From assembly GCA_003161195.1 (NCBI GenBank), contig PMOV01000048.1:1-9451 (forward strand): a stretch of DNA of 9,451 nucleotides. The letters are read 5' to 3'. Under the pieces are notes generated by a model, which was not told the DNA's origin, did no database searches, and saw nothing but the letters and a program-made list of their open reading frames with translations. The DNA is from Acidobacteriota bacterium (GTDB lineage: Bacteria; Acidobacteriota; Terriglobia; Acidiferrales; UBA7541). Of this stretch, positions 5,651 to 9,451 are shown in pieces (the first letter of the stretch is position 1; each line of letters opens with the position of its first letter). The position numbers and the translations under genes are program-made.

Positions 5651-7117
5651 ATGGCCACAGACATCGTAATGCCGCAAATGGGGGAAAGCATTTTTGAGGG
5701 CACCATCACCAAATGGCTCAAGAAGCCCGGTGACAAGGTGGAACGCGACGAGCCGCTCTTTGAAATCTCCACGGATAAGGTGGACGCGGAAATTCCCTCG
5801 CCTTCCGCGGGCGTGCTGAAAGAAATTAAAGTCAACGAAGGCCAGACTGTGCCGATTCAAACAGTGGTGGGGGTGATCGATAGCGCCGGCTCGGCCAGCG
5901 CGGCCGCGCCCGCACCGCCTGCAAAGCCCGAAGCACCGAAAGCTGCGGCGCCGGCGGCGAAATCCGCCACTCCAGCCGCAGCTGCACCGCCCGCACGACC
6001 TGCGCCTGCGCCAGCAGCAACCGCCAAAGCGGCGGAGGTAGCGCCTCCGCCGGTATCTTCGCCGGCGCAAACCGAAGCGACGCACAGCGGCAAAGAGGGC
6101 GCACGCATTCACAGCTCGCCGCTGGTCCGCCGCATGGCCAAGGAACACGGCATCGACCTCAGCACGCTCGCCGGCACCGGCGCAGGCGGGCGCATCAGCA
6201 AGCAGGACATCGAAGCGGCGATTGCCAGCGGCGGCGCCAGCCCTGCCGCGGCCCCGACCTACGAGGACGAGACCGAGGAACAACTCGAGGAGGCCTACGA
6301 AGCGCCGACGCGCCCAGCGATTCCGGCGCCGCGTCCCTCCGCACCTCCGCCGCCGGCGTCCGCTACCGGCGCACAGGCGCATGTGGCTTTTGAAACCGCC
6401 GTGCCGCGCGAAAAGCTCTATTTTGGCGATTACGAAGTCTCGCCCATGAGCGTGATGCGCCAGCGCATCGGCGAACACATGGTGGCCAGCAAGCGCGTTT
6501 CGCCCCACGTGTACTCCGTGGACGAAATCGACATGACGAAAATCGCCGCGCTGCGCGCCAAGTCCAAGGACGAGTTTGAGAAGCGGAACGGCACCAAGCT
6601 GACCTTCATGCCGTTCTTCGTCAAGGCCGCGGTCGCCGGGCTGCGCGCTTTCCCGACGCTGAACGCTTCGCTCGACGGCACCAACGTGGTGCTGCACAAA
6701 GAAATCAACATCGGCATCGCCGTGGCGCTCGACTGGGGCTTGCTCGTCCCGGTCGTGAAACACGCCGACGAAAAAAATATCCTCGGCATCCAGCGCACCA
6801 TGAACGATTTAGCCGAGCGCGCGCGCACCAAGAAACTGAAACCGGAGGAAGTGCAGGAAGGCACTTTTTCCATCACCAATCCCGGCGTTTTCGGTGGCCT
6901 CTTTGGCTTGCCGGTCATCAGCCAGCCGAACGTGGGCATCCTGGGCCTGGGAGCCATCGAGAAGCGGCCGGTGGTCATCAACGATTCCATCGCCATCCGC
7001 TCCATGTGCTACGTAACGCTGAGCTATGATCACCGCGTGGTGGACGGTGCCATCGCGCACCAGTTTTTGCACAAGGTGAAAGAGACGCTGGAGAACTGGA
7101 GCGAGCCGCTGCTGTAG
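5651..7117 (+). CDS. Dihydrolipoyl acyltransferase (E2) of a 2-oxoacid dehydrogenase complex
   Basis: E2 forms the core of the complex and transfers the acyl group from its lipoyl arm to CoA. It has one N-terminal lipoyl domain (about 2-77) with lipoyl-lysine K43 in STDKVDAEIPSP. A long Ala/Pro-rich hinge (about 78-150) follows, then the peripheral subunit-binding domain (about 153-191, with SSPLVRRMAKEHGID and GTGAGGRI). A second linker holds the acidic patch YEDETEEQLEEAYE (204-217). The catalytic domain (about 260-488) ends with the active-site motif DHRVVDGA (His461, Asp465). The ATG at 5651 follows a GGAG ribosome site with 6 bases between; the open frame extends further upstream, but that part lies over E1 beta in another frame. 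The gap from E1 beta is 23 bp. STDKVDAE occurs in branched-chain and 2-oxoglutarate E2s as well; the two-subunit E1 nearby argues against 2-oxoglutarate. Confidence 0.94.
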   Translation: MATDIVMPQMGESIFEGTITKWLKKPGDKVERDEPLFEISTDKVDAEIPSPSAGVLKEIKVNEGQTVPIQTVVGVIDSAGSASAAAPAPPAKPEAPKAAAPAAKSATPAAAAPPARPAPAPAATAKAAEVAPPPVSSPAQTEATHSGKEGARIHSSPLVRRMAKEHGIDLSTLAGTGAGGRISKQDIEAAIASGGASPAAAPTYEDETEEQLEEAYEAPTRPAIPAPRPSAPPPPASATGAQAHVAFETAVPREKLYFGDYEVSPMSVMRQRIGEHMVASKRVSPHVYSVDEIDMTKIAALRAKSKDEFEKRNGTKLTFMPFFVKAAVAGLRAFPTLNASLDGTNVVLHKEINIGIAVALDWGLLVPVVKHADEKNILGIQRTMNDLAERARTKKLKPEEVQEGTFSITNPGVFGGLFGLPVISQPNVGILGLGAIEKRPVVINDSIAIRSMCYVTLSYDHRVVDGAIAHQFLHKVKETLENWSEPLL

Positions 7118-7150
7118 TTTTTTCACTCCTCGAATACGCTTATCTGACAC

Positions 7151-7192
7151 AATGAAAGTGCCCTCCGGCACGGATCGGAGGCCGCTTTCATT
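7151..7192. terminator. Stem-loop between convergent genes, likely bidirectional terminator
   Basis: A 17-bp imperfect stem (7151-7167 with 7176-7192) has only two non-Watson-Crick positions, one of them a possible G-U pair, and an 8-nt loop. The outer arms are AATGAAAG and CTTTCATT. It lies 33 bp after the E2 stop on the plus strand and 52 bp after the DUF3037 stop on the minus strand, where a shared terminator is expected. The T-tract is short (ATTT), so termination may be inefficient or Rho-assisted. A run of six T at 7118-7123, right after the E2 stop, has no convincing stem before it. Confidence 0.6.
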
Positions 7193-7196
7193 TGCC

Positions 7197-7225
7197 GACC
7201 GCCTATCCGCAGGCGGTGTGCGGTC
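7197..7225. repeat. GC-rich inverted repeat near the DUF3037 stop
   Basis: ACCGCC (7198-7203) and GGCGGT (7212-7217) form a perfect 6-bp stem with an 8-nt loop. GACCGC (7197-7202) can alternatively pair with GCGGTC (7220-7225). The element begins about 20 bp past the DUF3037 stop when read on the minus strand and could help to end that transcript. There is no T-tract, so the role is uncertain. Confidence 0.3.
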
Positions 7226-7244
7226 TCGAGTCGACCCAGCGAGG

Positions 7245-8138
7245 TCACTGCCCCCGAAGCAAGGGTTTCAGTTTCGCCACCCACACGGCAAACCCTTCGA
7301 GTGGCACCGGCTCGATGCCCGCGGACCGCAGCGTATTGCCCACAAAACGGTGGCGTTCGTTGGTCGCCAGCAGCGGGACGTCGGTGATGGCGGCAAACTC
7401 CGTCCCAAGTCCGGATTTTTTAGTGATATTCTCCGCGGTATAGGCGAGTAGCTTGGCATCTGAAGGCGAGCGCGTGACGGACAACGTCTGCACGAAACCG
7501 CGCGTGCCGTTGCGGCGGTAGCTGTAGTCGATGCGCATGGGGTCCCCGGGAAACGTATACGACGCGGCGCGCACCGAAGGCTCAATCCGGTCCCAAATCT
7601 GCGCCTGATGGAACACCTGCCTACAGTATGTTCGCATCGTAGCGCGACTGCCGGGCGCTCCCACGCGTACACGGGAGCGTTGCGGCGCGACGTGGTCCGC
7701 GTATAGTCGTTCCAGCTCGGCATCAATGTTCTCCGTGGCAAGGGAGCCTTTCGAGTCCGTCAGCTGCACAGTATTGGAAAGCAGGTCGTCCCACTTGCTC
7801 AGCAGCCCCTGCCATTCATCGCCTGCGGCAACGCCAGGCTGCCCGCCGGGCGCGACTTCGTTGCGCGACCGCAGAGAAAATTCCTCGAAGCGGCTTTCCA
7901 GATCCTCCTGCAATCGCCGCAGCAGCGCCTCATCGGCCGCCGGGTGCAGACGCCGCACGCGCGTGAATTCCTCGGTCTCGCTGATGAGCCGCAGGCGCCG
8001 TTGCGCCGTTTCCGGCTCGAACAGCAGGACACCAATGTTCAGCCACTCATCGCGCACCAGGTTCGGTGCGTAGCGCACCACGCGGTACAGATACATGCGT
8101 TTGTCTCGCTCATTCGGCGGACCCGCGGTTTCATCCAT
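7245..8138 (-). CDS. DUF3037 family protein
   Basis: This 297-residue protein carries the characteristic N-terminal block YLYRVVRYAPNLVRDEW followed by LNIGVLLFEP (about residues 16-40), which I recognise as DUF3037. The middle is charged and probably helical (about 45-95, rich in Glu and Arg). The C-terminal half contains a second conserved-looking stretch, YSYRRNGTRGFVQTLSV. There is no signal peptide or membrane segment, so it should be cytoplasmic. The biochemical role of DUF3037 is unknown to me. Members are commonly found beside HipA-like kinases, as here, where the kinase gene lies 47 bp upstream on the same strand. The ATG at 8138 has an AGAGG ribosome site 8 bases upstream; a TTG at 8195 would overlap the kinase gene and has no ribosome site. 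Confidence 0.85.
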   Translation of the reverse strand: MDETAGPPNERDKRMYLYRVVRYAPNLVRDEWLNIGVLLFEPETAQRRLRLISETEEFTRVRRLHPAADEALLRRLQEDLESRFEEFSLRSRNEVAPGGQPGVAAGDEWQGLLSKWDDLLSNTVQLTDSKGSLATENIDAELERLYADHVAPQRSRVRVGAPGSRATMRTYCRQVFHQAQIWDRIEPSVRAASYTFPGDPMRIDYSYRRNGTRGFVQTLSVTRSPSDAKLLAYTAENITKKSGLGTEFAAITDVPLLATNERHRFVGNTLRSAGIEPVPLEGFAVWVAKLKPLLRGQ

Positions 8139-8185
8139 AAATGGTGCCTCTGCTTCCTCAACCCAGATCGCCGCAGCGAAAAATT

Positions 8186-9106
8186 CTAGACCCAATTGGG
8201 AAACGGCTGCCGATTGGATTTCTTGGCCTGCAAAATCAGCTCCGGCACGCGAGTTCTCCTCCGATGAATTTGCTCGAGCAGCCGCATCAAGGCGTCGTAG
8301 TCATCCTCGTACCATTGCGGCGGGATCTCCCGGCTCAACTCATCGAGCACCGCTTCGCCCAACCCCTTCTCCAGTCGCGTCAGCCACGGCGCGAAGGACT
8401 CTATCCCGGTCACGCCCTGATACACGCGGTTCCGCGTATACAGACCGCGCAGTGGCGCATCTGGAAAATTCCACTCCCCAGCGTTAAAGCAGAATCCCTG
8501 ATCGATCATTTTCGTTAGGTAAACCACCTGACCGCGCTGCTCGGGCTCGCCCGCTTCGCCAAATTCGGCGCGTACCGCTGCCGAGGCCCGCGGCACCGGT
8601 ACACGCAACGACGGCGAGCTGTCCTTGCGGGGCAGCAGCTCGTTTTGTCGTTCCGCGTCCCGCGCATAAAACAGCGTCTGTCGCCCATTGGTATTGCACG
8701 TCCATTTATCAAATACCAGCATGCCGGCAAAATCGTGCAGGTTGGCCACCTCGCGCAACTGCTCGTCCGGCAAAAAATCGTACAGCGCCAGCCGCCGTGG
8801 ATCGCCGGGAAAGCGCGAACCAAATTGCAGGCCCGCCACGCACGGCGTTCGCGCACGCGGCAACTCCACGCACAATTCCGGCGTGTAGCGGATCAGCTCC
8901 TCGCCGACCTCCACCACCGCCACCGGCGTCGTCGGCAGCCCCAGCCGCGCCGCCAGCCTGGTTCCCAGCAATTCGTTCACCAGCACGCGCCGATGTTGCG
9001 GATTGTTTTGGAACTTCACCACGTAGTAGTGGCCGTCCGAACAGCGCATCAGGTGCGACTGCGCTCCGCCGCGCATCCGCCGTATCTGCTCCAGTGCCCG
9101 TAACAT
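8186..9106 (-). CDS. HipA-like kinase family protein
   Basis: The 306-residue protein resembles the HipA-like kinases that accompany DUF3037. Kinase elements are in order: a glycine-rich MRGGAQS loop (11-17), the ATP-binding lysine K31 in YYVVKFQNN, Glu45 in VNELLGTRLA, the catalytic loop FDKWTCNTNGRQ with D133-x4-N138 (the spacing seen in HipA), and the metal-binding Asp202 in MIDQGFCFN. The C-terminal segment from NFPDAPLRGLY onwards is helical. Residues about 148-193, between the catalytic loop and Asp202, are Pro/Ser/Glu/Arg-rich and look inserted. The start is uncertain. ATG 9106 gives the usual family N-terminus (MLRALEQIRRMRGG), but the frame stays open to a GTG at 9286 and neither has a clear ribosome site. 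The substrate is unknown, and no HipB-like helix-turn-helix gene is adjacent. Confidence 0.85.
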   Translation of the reverse strand: MLRALEQIRRMRGGAQSHLMRCSDGHYYVVKFQNNPQHRRVLVNELLGTRLAARLGLPTTPVAVVEVGEELIRYTPELCVELPRARTPCVAGLQFGSRFPGDPRRLALYDFLPDEQLREVANLHDFAGMLVFDKWTCNTNGRQTLFYARDAERQNELLPRKDSSPSLRVPVPRASAAVRAEFGEAGEPEQRGQVVYLTKMIDQGFCFNAGEWNFPDAPLRGLYTRNRVYQGVTGIESFAPWLTRLEKGLGEAVLDELSREIPPQWYEDDYDALMRLLEQIHRRRTRVPELILQAKKSNRQPFPNWV

Positions 9107-9116
9107 AGACGGCGTT

Positions 9117-9145
9117 ATGCTAATGGTACTTGCGGCGCGGGGCAA
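9117..9145 (-). promoter_or_regulatory. Candidate promoter of the kinase/DUF3037 pair
   Basis: On the minus strand, TTGCCC (9145-9140) and TAGCAT (9122-9117) are 17 bp apart. The predicted transcription start is near 9110, only about 4 nt before the ATG at 9106. That would give an essentially leaderless mRNA and explain the missing ribosome site. The boxes match consensus moderately (3-4 of 6 positions each). Confidence 0.3.
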
Positions 9146-9305
9146 GGCCGCGCTTCCCGGCGGCAACTCATTTCCCGATTCGACCGCCAGCCCGTCCGCA
9201 ATTTGGCGCGGGTTGGCATGCTTTGATCCGCCACAAATTCCCGCCCTCCGGCCAACCGTGCCGCTCTGAAAACACCCTGCGCCCACACTTCACCGCTAGA
9301 TGGAC

Positions 9306-9332
9306 CAAGCCCCGAGATCCTCTCGGGGCTTG
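9306..9332 (-). terminator. Strong stem-loop downstream of the Lys/Ala-rich gene
   Basis: A perfect 12-bp inverted repeat, CAAGCCCCGAGA / TCTCGGGGCTTG, has a 3-nt loop. It lies 47 bp beyond the stop of the Lys/Ala-rich gene on the minus strand and upstream of the kinase gene, where a terminator separating the two transcripts is expected. No T-tract follows it on the minus strand, so it may act as an RNA 3'-end stabiliser or Rho-assisted site rather than a classical intrinsic terminator. Confidence 0.6.
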
Positions 9333-9379
9333 CGTTTCGAACGGTCGGTAATTCGCGTGTGTCGCGTCAGCGCAAGTCT

Positions 9380-9451
9380 CTAACGACGCTTTTTTTTCTT
9401 AGCGCTTTTGGCGGGCTTCTTTGCCGCTTCTTTCTTCGCCGCAGGCTTGGC
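9380..9451 (-). CDS. C-terminal Lys/Ala-rich tail of a histone-H1-like or tailed HU protein (cut by window edge)
   Basis: Only the last 23 codons and a TAG stop (9382-9380) are visible. The tail reads AKPAAKKEAAKKPAKSAKKK followed by KRR. This repeated AK/PAKK pattern is typical of the unstructured, DNA-binding C-terminal tails of bacterial histone-H1-like proteins and of some HU proteins. The other two minus-strand frames give no such pattern and do not stop here. The folded part lies outside the window, so the family cannot be named; ribosomal and other nucleic-acid-binding proteins can carry similar tails. The strong stem-loop at 9306-9332 would end its transcript. Confidence 0.7.
   Translation of the reverse strand, partial: AKPAAKKEAAKKPAKSAKKKKRR

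Noticed and set aside
5630..6763. A 377-codon minus-strand frame with Arg/Gly/Cys-rich repeats
   Set aside because: The repeats mirror the Ala/Pro-rich linker of E2 read in reverse; it is not an independent protein.
7095..7125. Intrinsic terminator made of the end of E2 plus TTTTTT
   Set aside because: Only a 4-bp stem (AGCG/CGCT) precedes the T-run, too weak and too far from it; the 7151-7192 stem is the better candidate.
9300..9350. Possible tRNA end, because GTTTCGAAC resembles a T-loop next to a GC stem
   Set aside because: No acceptor, D or anticodon arms could be placed around it; the stem is fully explained as a 12-bp hairpin with a 3-nt loop.

Overview
The window is about 9.45 kb of GC-rich bacterial chromosome. 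Its centre is a five-gene, plus-strand operon for a lipoate-dependent 2-oxoacid dehydrogenase complex. The LHVGCIPTK-type E3, the pairing of a DUF3037 protein with a HipA-like kinase, and the general protein style suggest an Acidobacteriota (Terriglobia-like) genome. This is an inference from remembered family patterns, since no ribosomal RNA or other taxonomic marker is present.

Left part (1-457, minus strand): a small five-cysteine putative zinc-ribbon protein is followed after 5 bp by the start of a membrane protein that runs off the left edge. A gene-free stretch of about 500 bp (458-971) separates this pair from the divergent dehydrogenase operon. It holds one candidate promoter per strand, three GGGA(A)TTTT-type half-sites, and hairpins in the operon's leader.

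Centre (972-7117, plus strand): the order is lpdA (E3, dihydrolipoyl dehydrogenase), lipB (octanoyl-ACP:protein octanoyltransferase), E1 alpha, E1 beta and E2 (lipoyl acyltransferase). The last four genes are tightly packed: lipB and E1 alpha overlap by 4 bp, and the next gaps are 3 and 23 bp. The operon therefore encodes all catalytic subunits of one complex plus the enzyme for the first step of attaching lipoate to E2. The E1 is the two-subunit type, so the complex is a pyruvate or branched-chain 2-oxoacid dehydrogenase. Sequence features of E1 beta and E2 lean towards the branched-chain-like subfamily, but the substrate is not settled. LipB, E1 alpha and E2 each carry Ala/Pro/Lys-rich insertions, tails or linkers.

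Right part (7118-9451): a 17-bp stem-loop lies between the convergent ends of the operon and the next genes and probably ends transcription on both strands. Next, on the minus strand, is a two-gene module: a HipA-like kinase with an intact K...D-x4-N...D catalytic set, then a DUF3037 protein. No HipB-type antitoxin is visible, so this is a conserved kinase/partner pair of unknown role rather than an evident hipBA system. At the far right a strong 12-bp stem-loop follows the 3' end of a gene whose Lys/Ala-rich tail resembles histone-H1-like or tailed HU proteins.

No tRNA, rRNA, CRISPR array, insertion sequence or integrase was seen.
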